This document shows positions 9,193 through 16,481 of a DNA stretch of 64,000 nt, piece by piece. The notes below the pieces were generated by a model. It searched no databases. It worked only from the letters and a program-made list of their open reading frames with translations, and was not told the origin of the DNA. How positions within the stretch are numbered: the stretch's first letter is position 1; every line of letters begins with the position of its first letter. The stretch is taken from positions 1 through 64,000 of the forward strand of contig JADBKT010000020.1 in NCBI GenBank assembly GCA_014896255.1. Reading direction: 5' to 3'. A program made the position numbers and the translations under genes. This DNA comes from Hydrogenibacillus sp. (GTDB taxonomy: Bacteria; Bacillota; Bacilli; Thermicanales; DSM-22653).

Positions 9193-10667
9193 GCGAGGTG
9201 CGCATCCGCCCGGCAAAGCGCCTTTACGGTACGCTTCGCGTTCCCGGCGACAAATCGCTCTCTCATCGGGCGCTCATCCTCGCTGCGCTGGCGGACGGGG
9301 CGTCCAGGCTCCATGGTCTTCTGGCGGGAGCCGATATTTTCTCGACGGCGCGCATTTTAGAAGCGTTCGGGGTGCGGATGACGCCGTTTATGAACCAGGA
9401 CGACGGTGCGCGCGGATCGTTCGGCATGTTGGCCGAAAACAGCATAGACGACTTTCACAGGGTCGTCGTCGATGCGCATGCGAGCGTGTGGTCGGCCGTC
9501 GTCGAAGGCCGCGGGTTTCACGGGCTCATGGAACCGCGGCACGTGCTCGATGCCGGCAATTCCGGCACGACCGCGCGCCTCATGCTGGGGCTTCTCGCGG
9601 CGCAGCCATTTTTTGCCGTGCTGAGCGGCGATGATTCGCTGATCCGCCGGCCGATGCGCCGCGTCGTCGACCCGCTCAGCCGGATGGGGGCGCGATTCGA
9701 CGGTCGGGAAGGCGGCGACAGGCTCCCCATCGCCGTGCGCGGCGGACGGCTTACGCCGATCGACTACCGCCTGCCGGTGGCGAGCGCGCAGGTCAAATCG
9801 GCGCTCATCCTGGCGGCGCTGTATGCCGAAGGCGAAAGTCGCATTATTGAACCGGGCCGAAGCCGCGACCATACGGAGCGGCTTTTGGCCCAATTCGGCC
9901 ATCCGCTCACGATCCGATCCGCGGCGACGGGCGAAGATCCGGCGGCGGAACGGACGATCGTCGTCCGCCCGGCCGTGCGTCTGTCTCCGCAAACATTGCA
10001 TATTCCCGGCGATTTTTCTTCGGCGGCGTTCTTCCTGGCGCTCGGTGCCGCCCATCCGGAAGCGGAGATTACGCTTTGCGGCGTCGGCGTAAACCCGACC
10101 CGAACGGGCATGTTGGACGTGCTTCAGGCCATGGGGGCCGATGTCGAGATGCGCTTCCACGAGGCTGATGCGGTCGAGTCCGCATACCGGGTGCAGGCGG
10201 CGGAAGGGGAACCGATCGCCGATCTGATCGTCCGCACCAGCCGGCTTACCGCTACGGAAATCGGTGGAACGCTCATTCCGCGGCTCATCGACGAGCTGCC
10301 GGTCATCGCCGTATTGGCTACGCAAGCCGAAGGGACGACGGTGATCCGCGATGCCGAAGAACTTAAGGTCAAAGAATCGGATCGCATCGGCGCCGTCGTG
10401 GAGCGGCTTCAGGCGATGGGCGCCCGTATTCGAGCGACGAGCGACGGGATGATCGTCGAAGGTCCGACGCCGCTTCGGCCTGCGCGTCTCGATTCGGCCG
10501 GCGACCACCGCCTGGCGATGGCTTTCGCGGTGGCGGCTTTGCTCGCCGGGGGAGGTCCCGACGCGGAGACGGTGATCGAGGGGAGTGAGGCGGCCGACAT
10601 CTCTTATCCGACGTTTTACGACGATCTGGTTTGCCTCGGCGCTGAAGTCGGAAAAGGAAATCGGTAA
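9189..10667 (+). CDS. aroA: 3-phosphoshikimate 1-carboxyvinyltransferase (EPSP synthase), with an insertion
   Basis: Joins shikimate 3-phosphate and PEP to EPSP in the common aromatic pathway. Conserved parts include PGDKSLSHRALILAAL at the N-terminus, DAGNSGTTARLMLGLLA near residue 121, SAQVKSALILAAL, VKESDR and the C-terminal GDHRLAMA. At 492 residues it is longer than the usual 425-445. Most of the excess lies at about residues 63-100, between the ILEAFGV strand and EGRGFHGL. ATGA overlap with tyrA supports the start. It is called aroE in older Bacillus nomenclature. Last gene of the supraoperon. Confidence 0.95.
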   Translation: MSEVRIRPAKRLYGTLRVPGDKSLSHRALILAALADGASRLHGLLAGADIFSTARILEAFGVRMTPFMNQDDGARGSFGMLAENSIDDFHRVVVDAHASVWSAVVEGRGFHGLMEPRHVLDAGNSGTTARLMLGLLAAQPFFAVLSGDDSLIRRPMRRVVDPLSRMGARFDGREGGDRLPIAVRGGRLTPIDYRLPVASAQVKSALILAALYAEGESRIIEPGRSRDHTERLLAQFGHPLTIRSAATGEDPAAERTIVVRPAVRLSPQTLHIPGDFSSAAFFLALGAAHPEAEITLCGVGVNPTRTGMLDVLQAMGADVEMRFHEADAVESAYRVQAAEGEPIADLIVRTSRLTATEIGGTLIPRLIDELPVIAVLATQAEGTTVIRDAEELKVKESDRIGAVVERLQAMGARIRATSDGMIVEGPTPLRPARLDSAGDHRLAMAFAVAALLAGGGPDAETVIEGSEAADISYPTFYDDLVCLGAEVGKGNR

Positions 10668-10697
10668 CATTTGCATGAAATGAACGGATGAAAGCGC

Positions 10698-10737
10698 TTG
10701 ACGTCCGCGTTCTGATGACTATACTACGAAGTAGTAT
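10698..10737 (+). promoter_or_regulatory. SigA-type promoter overlapped by a perfect palindrome
   Basis: TTGACG (10698-10703) and TATACT (10720-10725) are 16 bases apart. ATACTAC-GAA-GTAGTAT at 10721-10737 is a perfect 7-bp inverted repeat covering the -10 element and the start site, a typical position for a repressor operator. The downstream transcript meets a terminator within about 80 bases. Confidence 0.6.
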
Positions 10738-10765
10738 GGTTTCTCTCCACTCCTATCTTCAACTG

Positions 10766-10814
10766 GTGTCCTCGTGACACGACCGTCCGCTTTCCGAAGC
10801 GGGCGGTGTTTTTT
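10766..10814 (+). terminator. Intrinsic terminator, possibly an attenuator, after aroA
   Basis: A short hairpin GTGTC/GACAC (10766-10780) is followed by a 9-bp stem (10782-10790 with 10799-10807, one G-U) and six Ts (10809-10814). It is the first hairpin with a U-tract after aroA, so it probably ends the supraoperon. It also lies between the 10698 promoter and the next gene and could act as an attenuator there. Confidence 0.75.
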
Positions 10815-10898
10815 GTCCATCGCGCGCATAGACATAGGTCAGAGGGGCAAATGGACCCGCGTGCGCCGTGGATGAAGTCACGAGGGAGCGGAGAGCGG

Positions 10899-11768
10899 AT
10901 GGAAGGTTCGTACCAAATCCGGGGCGCGATCCTGACGTGGGGCGACGGGCGAATGGAGCGGCGTGATCTGACGGTCGTCGACGGGCGCATCTATGATTTC
11001 GGCGGTGCGCTCGGTCGTGCATTGTCCGGACGGATCATCGACGCACCCGCGGGGAGCGTCATCCGCCTCGGTGCGCTGTATGACGGTCCGCTCTGGCACG
11101 GTCTTGCGGACGGGCGCACATATCGTCGGACGATGGCCGCGTTGGCCGCCGGAGGTTATACCGCTTTCGTCGATTGGGTGCGCTTCGACCGCGGAGACGA
11201 CCTGGAGTCGGCGGTGCGTTACGTCAAAGCGTTGCACGATCTCAGTCCGTTTGATTACACGCTGAAATTGCATGTTTTTTCCACGGTTTTATCCTTGCAA
11301 CTTTTCGAGGGGATGCGCCGTCTAGAATTACTGGAGGCGGTCGTGGCCGTCGTCTCTCCGCCGCCGCGCACGCGATTTTTCCCGGTTTTGCGCGATCTGT
11401 ACGACGACTACCCGTTTCGGCTCACGCTCTACGTCCCGAAAGGTTGCGCTTCGGTTGAAGAAATTTTATTGCCCTGGTATAATGGATTGGATGAAGCTGG
11501 CATTTACTTTCGGCGGAAGTATTCAACCGTTTCGAACGACGGTGACTGGCTCTGGAGCGGATTGTACGGTCCGAAAGGACGGATGGCGCCCGGCGCCGAT
11601 GCGGATTTTGTCCTCTATCAACCGGACCGCAAAGAGCCGATCCTTCACTTAAGCGGTTGGGTGTCAGAAAATGGACGCTTGCCGTTTGGAAGAGGGCGTT
11701 TTTTGCGCCCACGCCCGACGTTTGCGCCCCTGTCCAAAAAGCAACTTGATCCGCCGATCCGCGTATAA
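10899..11768 (+). CDS. Amidohydrolase-like protein lacking the usual metal-binding histidines
   Basis: The N-terminus (RGAILTWGDGRMERRDLTVVDGRIYDFGG, read in two parts) and the late MAPGADADFVLYQPDRKEP resemble the beta-sandwich halves of dihydroorotase/imidazolonepropionase-type amidohydrolases. Where these enzymes have a PGxIDxHxH metal motif, this protein reads RLGALYDGPLWHG, and no HxH is seen. It is probably not a normal metal hydrolase and may bind a ligand. Its 289 residues are short for the family. Upstream in-frame starts exist (10806, 10851, 10872); ATG 10899 follows GAGGGAG. It lies 36 bases before a sigma factor gene, suggesting one operon. Confidence 0.6.
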   Translation: MEGSYQIRGAILTWGDGRMERRDLTVVDGRIYDFGGALGRALSGRIIDAPAGSVIRLGALYDGPLWHGLADGRTYRRTMAALAAGGYTAFVDWVRFDRGDDLESAVRYVKALHDLSPFDYTLKLHVFSTVLSLQLFEGMRRLELLEAVVAVVSPPPRTRFFPVLRDLYDDYPFRLTLYVPKGCASVEEILLPWYNGLDEAGIYFRRKYSTVSNDGDWLWSGLYGPKGRMAPGADADFVLYQPDRKEPILHLSGWVSENGRLPFGRGRFLRPRPTFAPLSKKQLDPPIRV

Positions 11769-11804
11769 GGAGTAGGCGAATCACGTAGAGGAGCGTGACA
11801 CGCC

Positions 11805-12392
11805 TTGTGCGATCGCGATCAGGCCATCATCCGCGCGATCAAAGACGGTCAGGTCGACCGTTTTGCCGACCTCATCGAATGTTATGAGCCGCGACTCAGG
11901 CAGTTCATCCGCCAGTATTTGACGGCGTATCGGTTGGATGACCTCGTCGACGACATGGTACAGGAGACGTTTTTAAAGGCGTTCAACCACCTCCACAATT
12001 TCCGCGACGATGAAGCGGCTTTTTCCACGTGGCTGTACACGATCGCACGCAATACGGTCCTGAGTGAGCTGAGGCGGAGCCGAAATTACGATGTTCAGCT
12101 CGACGATCATCTCACCGAACGGTTGAGATCGCAGATCCGAACGCCGGAACAGACCGTTCTCATCGGGGAGACGACGGCGGTCGTCCGGCAGGCGATCATG
12201 TCCCTTCCGGCTCGGCAACGACGCGCGCTCGTCCTTCGGGAGTATGAAGAGCTGGAGTACAAGGACATCGCCGACCGCCTGGGGCTCACCGTCAGTTCCG
12301 TCAAATCGCTCCTCTTCCGTGCCCGCAGCGCGCTGAAAGCCAAACTGGAACCGTACATAACGGATGGGGCGATGGAGGGAAATGAGCGTTGA
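11805..12392 (+). CDS. ECF-type RNA polymerase sigma factor
   Basis: The 195-residue protein has a region 2 domain (about residues 20-90, with DDLVDDMVQETFLKAF and FSTWLYTIARNTVLSELRR) and a region 4 helix-turn-helix (about 130-180, LPARQRRALVLREYEELEYKDIADRL and VKSLLFRARSALK). This is the two-domain layout of extracytoplasmic-function sigma factors. It starts at TTG 11805 with a GAGGAG site upstream; spacing is somewhat long. Its TGA overlaps the TTG of the next gene, a membrane protein that may be its anti-sigma factor. Target promoters are unknown. Confidence 0.9.
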   Translation: MCDRDQAIIRAIKDGQVDRFADLIECYEPRLRQFIRQYLTAYRLDDLVDDMVQETFLKAFNHLHNFRDDEAAFSTWLYTIARNTVLSELRRSRNYDVQLDDHLTERLRSQIRTPEQTVLIGETTAVVRQAIMSLPARQRRALVLREYEELEYKDIADRLGLTVSSVKSLLFRARSALKAKLEPYITDGAMEGNER

Positions 12393-12832
12393 ATCAAGGT
12401 CGAGACGGACGAAATGAAGCGCTCGTGCGCGCCGTGATGGAGCGCATCCGCGACGAAGCGCGTTGGGCGTTCCCGGATCATCCCGGTGCGCTGCGCCGGC
12501 AGATGCGCACGGTCGGGGTGCTGCTTTTCGTCCTGCTCGGCCTTGTCCTATTGGCTTCAGTCGGTTTGATTCAAAAAGGGGCGCCGATCGTGGAGCCGGA
12601 GACGGACTCCGGCATCACGCCGTACGTCGGCAGCGGCCCGCTGGAACATGCGCCGGTCGTCCGCGATCCGCAGCCGTTTTTGAATTTACATGAGGCGATC
12701 GCCGCGGCCGGCGGGATGATGCCTTATCGTCCGTTTTGGACATCGGTGACGATCAACGCGACGCTCGTCTTCGGTCTGTTCGGCGGCCTCATCGCGCTGC
12801 TTCTCGTCCGCTGGTGGATCGGCCGGCCGTAG
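12389..12832 (+). CDS. Membrane protein, candidate anti-sigma factor
   Basis: The 147-residue product has a soluble N-terminus (about 40 residues), a membrane helix at about 43-65 (VGVLLFVLLGLVLLASVGLI), an external loop of about 60 residues and a second helix near the C-terminus (ATLVFGLFGGLIALLLV). Start overlap with the sigma gene suggests it regulates that sigma factor. It has no HxxxCxxC zinc motif of ZAS anti-sigma factors, so the role is inferred only from position and topology. Confidence 0.6.
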   Translation: MNQGRDGRNEALVRAVMERIRDEARWAFPDHPGALRRQMRTVGVLLFVLLGLVLLASVGLIQKGAPIVEPETDSGITPYVGSGPLEHAPVVRDPQPFLNLHEAIAAAGGMMPYRPFWTSVTINATLVFGLFGGLIALLLVRWWIGRP

Positions 12833-12930
12833 GGCGCCAGCGCGTTCGATCGGCGTTATGCAGTATAAGCGGCATACGGGATGGCAATGATTGGAGAAGA
12901 CGGAACCGCATCCCGAGGGAGGTGCCGCGC

Positions 12931-13122
12931 TTGGAACGGCAGAGCATGGTGCTCGGTCCGCTGTACGGGGTCATGGCGGAAATCGTGCTCGATCAAGCCA
13001 TTCGTGATTACCGTATACGCCGATTGCAACAAGAAATCGACGCTGCTTTGGCCGAACACAACCGCGCGCGTTTTATGGCCCTCACCGAAGAACTCAGAGC
13101 GCTTTTGAGCATGGACGCCTAG
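12931..13122 (+). CDS. Small IDEAL-domain protein (YpiB C-terminus-like)
   Basis: A 63-residue protein whose core reads VLDQAIRDYRIRRLQQEIDA followed by ALAEHNRARFMALTEEL. This matches the IDEAL domain, named for its usual IDEAL motif (here IDAAL), which in B. subtilis forms the C-terminus of YpiB next to ypiF and qcrABC. The YpiB N-terminal domain is absent. TTG 12931 is chosen because AGGGAGG lies eight bases upstream. Position before ypiF matches Bacillus. Confidence 0.75.
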   Translation: MERQSMVLGPLYGVMAEIVLDQAIRDYRIRRLQQEIDAALAEHNRARFMALTEELRALLSMDA

Positions 13123-13145
13123 GCGGAAAAGCGCCTGGGCGTTTT
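13116..13145 (+). terminator. Intrinsic terminator overlapping the IDEAL gene stop
   Basis: A 10-bp stem (13116-13125 with 13132-13141, one T-G pair) around a GAAAAG loop is followed by TTTT. The 5' arm includes the last codons of the IDEAL-domain gene. Confidence 0.7.
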
Positions 13146-13193
13146 GATTTGCGGCCGATCGATCGGCTGATCGTGGCGGAAAGGATGAACCGG

Positions 13194-13628
13194 ATGCGGT
13201 ATACGCCTGAGCATTGGGACGTTTGGCGCGCTGCGGCGAACGACGTGGACAGCGCGCTCGTCGTCGTCGCCGCGCTCACCTTTGTCCCGGACGTGGTGAG
13301 CGAAGGAGAGCGGCTGTGGGCCCGGATGGCGCCGGCTCTGCGTCTGGAACGCGAACTGAAAGGGCGTCTGGCGCTTCTCCCGCCGCTCGTCGACTACAGC
13401 GGAACCCCCGCGGCATGGTCGGCGGGCGCCATTCGCGCGGTCCTCGGGGCGTTCAGGCATGTTTTCCTGCTTCCCGTCACCCCTGAGACGGCCGCTTCGG
13501 CCTTCGATGCCGGTTCGAAAGGCGAGTCCGAATCGCTCTCCGGCCGTCTGATCGTCTTGCCTTACGATGCGCCGTATGAGACGCTGTATGCGACGGTGAT
13601 CCGCGCGTGGTCTCGGGCGAACGGTTAA
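13194..13628 (+). CDS. ypiF: DUF2487 family protein (YpiF-like)
   Basis: About 144 residues. The N-terminus MRYTPEHWDVWRAAANDVDSALVVVAALTFV resembles YpiF (MRWTxxDIxxY... DTAVIPLxP), and the gene lies directly before qcrA exactly as ypiF does in B. subtilis. No enzymatic motif is visible and the function of the family is not established. ATG 13194 matches the family N-terminus; ATG 13185 is an alternative three codons upstream. Confidence 0.75.
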   Translation: MRYTPEHWDVWRAAANDVDSALVVVAALTFVPDVVSEGERLWARMAPALRLERELKGRLALLPPLVDYSGTPAAWSAGAIRAVLGAFRHVFLLPVTPETAASAFDAGSKGESESLSGRLIVLPYDAPYETLYATVIRAWSRANG

Positions 13629-13716
13629 ATATGTTGTCCTTCGAATAAAATATGGATGATCCATGAACTTTTGGTGACAGACCATGGCAACGGCGCGCGG
13701 AGACGGCGGCGTTTTC

Positions 13717-13746
13717 TTGACAGCGCTTTAGATCGTTGGATATGAT
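13717..13746 (+). promoter_or_regulatory. SigA-type promoter for qcrABC
   Basis: TTGACA (13717-13722) and TATGAT (13741-13746) are spaced by 18 bases, about 105 bases upstream of qcrA. Confidence 0.75.
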
Positions 13747-13850
13747 ATGTAAGAACTGTCAACGAGGCGTTGTCGCGCAAAAAAGAAACGGTTCTATAAA
13801 GAATATCCGGTATCGGCTGAAGGGAACCGTTGCGCAAGGGGGCGAGATGG

Positions 13851-14408
13851 ATGAGCGATCACACACTCGATCATGGGGGCGCGAAATGGCGGGAGAATGC
13901 GGGTCGGCAGGAGAACGTGAATGAAATCACGCGGCGGCAGTTTTTGACGTATACGCTGATGGGGACGGGCGGTTTTATGGTGTCGACGCTGCTCGTGCCG
14001 TCGGTGCGCTATGCCGTGGATCCGCTTTTGAAGAAGGGCGAGGAAGAGCCGTACGTCCCCGTTGCGGACGTAAGCGAGATCGGGAGCGAACCCAAACGCT
14101 TTGAGTTTACGTTGAAGGTCGACGACGCCTGGGTGAAAAACCAACAGACGACGTACTCCGCGTGGGTGTACAAGCAAGGTTCGGATTTCGTCGCGCTGTC
14201 GCCGGTCTGTAAACACCTCGGCTGCACCGTCAGTTGGAACACGAGTCCGCAGCACCCGGAGATGTTTTACTGCCCGTGTCACGGCGGATTGTACACGAAA
14301 GACGGGATCAACGTCCCGGGGACACCGCCGCGCGCTCCGCTCGACATGTACGATTATAAGGTCGAAAACGGAAAACTCTATTTGGGGCCGCTCATTCAGC
14401 GGACATGA
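13851..14408 (+). CDS. qcrA: Menaquinol-cytochrome c reductase Rieske iron-sulfur subunit
   Basis: Carries the 2Fe-2S cluster that takes electrons from menaquinol in the bc complex. The 185-residue protein has a membrane anchor after an RRQF sequence (about residues 30-58) and the Rieske ligands in CKHLGC and CPCHGG. ATG 13851 follows AAGGGGGCG. The anchored RR-type signal suggests Tat export with an uncleaved helix. First gene of qcrABC behind its own promoter. Confidence 0.96.
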   Translation: MSDHTLDHGGAKWRENAGRQENVNEITRRQFLTYTLMGTGGFMVSTLLVPSVRYAVDPLLKKGEEEPYVPVADVSEIGSEPKRFEFTLKVDDAWVKNQQTTYSAWVYKQGSDFVALSPVCKHLGCTVSWNTSPQHPEMFYCPCHGGLYTKDGINVPGTPPRAPLDMYDYKVENGKLYLGPLIQRT

Positions 14409-14421
14409 GGAGGGATGCGCG

Positions 14422-15093
14422 TTGATGCGGAAAATGTATGATTGGCTCGACGAACGGCTGGATTTGTCGCCAATCTGGCGGGACATCGCCGATCACGAGG
14501 TGCCGGAGCACGTCAACCCGGCGCATCATTTTTCGGCGTTCGTCTACTGCTTCGGCGGACTGACCTTCTTTACGGTCGTCATTCAGATCCTCTCCGGCAT
14601 GTTTCTGGTGATGTATTATACGCCGGACATCGTCAACGCCTTCAACAGCGTCAAGTACTTGCAGACCGAGGTCGCCTTCGGCTATATCGTGCGCGGCATG
14701 CACCATTGGGGCGCGTCGGTCGTCATCGTCATGTTGTTCCTGCATACGCTGCGGGTGTTCTTCACGGGCTCGTACAAGAAACCCCGCGAGATGAACTGGG
14801 TGGTTGGCGTTTTGCTCTTTGCCACCATTTTGGGTCTGGGTTTTACCGGTTATTTGCTCCCGTGGGACAACAAAGCGTATTTCGCCACCAAGGTCGGCTT
14901 GGAAATCGCCGAGACGGTCCCCCTCGTCGGGCCCTACATCAAGACGTTTTTGGCCGGCGGCGACATCGTCGGCGCATCGACGCTGACGCGGTTCTTCGCC
15001 ATTCACGTCTTTTTCCTGCCGGGCATACTCCTGGCGCTTTTGGCCGCGCATTTCATTCTGATCCGGCGGCAGGGCATCTCCGGTCCGCTATGA
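14422..15093 (+). CDS. qcrB: Menaquinol-cytochrome c reductase cytochrome b subunit
   Basis: A 223-residue cytochrome b6-type subunit with four membrane helices. Heme ligand histidines are seen in RGMHHWGAS with HTLRVFF and in TRFFAIHVFFLPG with AAHFILIR. The start TTG 14422 gives MMRKMYDWLDERL, aligning with Bacillus QcrB (MLNKIYDWVDERL) without gaps; ATG 14425 is the adjacent alternative. It lies 13 bases after qcrA with an AGGAGGG site. Confidence 0.97.
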   Translation: MMRKMYDWLDERLDLSPIWRDIADHEVPEHVNPAHHFSAFVYCFGGLTFFTVVIQILSGMFLVMYYTPDIVNAFNSVKYLQTEVAFGYIVRGMHHWGASVVIVMLFLHTLRVFFTGSYKKPREMNWVVGVLLFATILGLGFTGYLLPWDNKAYFATKVGLEIAETVPLVGPYIKTFLAGGDIVGASTLTRFFAIHVFFLPGILLALLAAHFILIRRQGISGPL

Positions 15094-15181
15094 TCCGAGC
15101 CGGCACGACGTGAAACGAAGGCGACGCCGACGATGCGACAGAGGCACAAAAGACGCAGGCGAAGCAAAGGAGGGAAACACC

Positions 15182-15973
15182 GTGGCGGGCGGTCCACACG
15201 ACAAGGAAACGGTGAAATACGTCGGCGATTCCCGTGTCCGGGCGACGCGGGAGAGGCTTCTGCCGAAACCGTACAGCGAGTATCCGGGGAAGACCGAGCC
15301 GTTTTTCCCCAATTTCTTGCTTAAGGAATGGATGGCTGCGGTGGTTTTTTTGATCGGTTTTATGGTGCTCGTCGTCTCCCACCCGGCACCGCTGGAATCG
15401 CATGCGGCCGATCCGAACGACACGTCGTATATCCCGCTTCCCGACTGGTATTTCTTGTTCTTGTACCAATTGCTGAAGAAAATTCCCGGCGACATGATCG
15501 TCCTCGGAACGGTCGTGATTCCCGGTTTCTTCAGCCTGCTTTTCTTGCTTGCGCCGTGGCTCGACCGCAGCCCGGAACGCCGCCCGTGGAAGCGACCGAT
15601 CGCGACGACGATCATGCTGTTCGTCATCGCCAGCATCGTCTATTTGACGTATGAGGCGGTAGCGCAGCACAAAATGCAATTGGAAGAGAGCGCGTCGGCA
15701 GCCGAGCAAGCGCCTGCCCCGCCGCCGGCTCCGGCTCCGACGGAGAGCGCGGCATTCGATCCGGAGCAGGCGTACATGCAAAGCTGCAGCGCGTGTCACG
15801 GTCAAGATCTGAAGGGGACGCCGGCGGCGCCGTCGCTCATCGGCCTCAGCCTGTCGACGGATGAGGTGGTCGACATCATGACCAACGGCATCGGCGTCAT
15901 GCCTGCGGGGAGATTTCAAGGAACGGACGAGCAGAAAAAGCAGCTGGCGGAATGGGTGTTGTCGCATCAGTGA
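15182..15973 (+). CDS. qcrC: Menaquinol-cytochrome c reductase cytochrome b/c subunit
   Basis: A fusion typical of Gram-positive bc complexes: residues 1-165 form the subunit IV part with three membrane helices (KYVGDSRV, DTSYIPLPDWYFLFLYQLLK), then an Ala/Pro-rich linker, then a cytochrome c domain with CSACH near residue 202 and an MPAGRF heme methionine segment. GTG 15182 follows AAAGGAGGG. Its heme domain is closely similar to the next gene product. Confidence 0.96.
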   Translation: MAGGPHDKETVKYVGDSRVRATRERLLPKPYSEYPGKTEPFFPNFLLKEWMAAVVFLIGFMVLVVSHPAPLESHAADPNDTSYIPLPDWYFLFLYQLLKKIPGDMIVLGTVVIPGFFSLLFLLAPWLDRSPERRPWKRPIATTIMLFVIASIVYLTYEAVAQHKMQLEESASAAEQAPAPPPAPAPTESAAFDPEQAYMQSCSACHGQDLKGTPAAPSLIGLSLSTDEVVDIMTNGIGVMPAGRFQGTDEQKKQLAEWVLSHQ

Positions 15974-16030
15974 GCGGGTGTCTCGGCGTCCGGCGCTCGA
16001 TGAGGCCCATCGGTCAGAGAGAAAGGCGGG

Positions 16031-16390
16031 ATGTGGATGACGCGTAAGCCCTTTTACGGGTTGATGCTCGGCGGAACGGTACTCTTTTTGCTGCTCGTGT
16101 TGATCGTTTACCTGCCGAACAAAGGAAAGGCGCCGACGGAACCGACGCAACCGACGTCGTTCGACGCGGAGGCGGCGTTTCAGCAGAGCTGTTCCTCCTG
16201 CCACGGCAAAGATCTGCAGGGCTCGGCTGCGGCGCCGTCGTTGGTCGGTCTTGACCTTACGGTCGATGAAGTCGTCGACATCATCACCAACGGCCGGAAG
16301 GGTTCTTTCGGCTTCATGCCTCCGAACATGTTTACCGGCAGTGATGCGGAGAAGAAGCAACTGGCGGAGTGGATCTTGTCGCACAAATAA
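16031..16390 (+). CDS. Membrane-anchored small cytochrome c, copy of the QcrC heme domain
   Basis: A 119-residue protein with one N-terminal membrane helix (about residues 9-28), a short Pro/Thr linker and a class I cytochrome c domain with CSSCH near residue 57. It matches the last 75 residues of QcrC almost throughout: AxxQSCSxCHGKDLxG, AAPSLxGLxLxxDEVVDIxTNG and EKKQLAEWxLSHx occur in both. It probably shuttles electrons from the bc complex to an oxidase, as membrane-bound c-550/c-551 do. It lies 57 bases after qcrC. Confidence 0.9.
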   Translation: MWMTRKPFYGLMLGGTVLFLLLVLIVYLPNKGKAPTEPTQPTSFDAEAAFQQSCSSCHGKDLQGSAAAPSLVGLDLTVDEVVDIITNGRKGSFGFMPPNMFTGSDAEKKQLAEWILSHK

Positions 16391-16423
16391 AAGATTCGGG
16401 CGTTGACCCGGGCACGATCGATG

Positions 16424-16447
16424 ACCGCGGCCGAGAACCGCGGTTTT
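16424..16447 (+). terminator. Probable terminator of the qcr operon
   Basis: ACCGCGG at 16424-16430 and CCGCGGT at 16438-16444 form a 7-bp stem followed by a short T-run. It separates the qcr operon from the convergent yitT-type gene. Confidence 0.55.
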
Positions 16448-16481
16448 CGTCGTTGATGGCGCGCCGTCATTCAGGCGGTCA

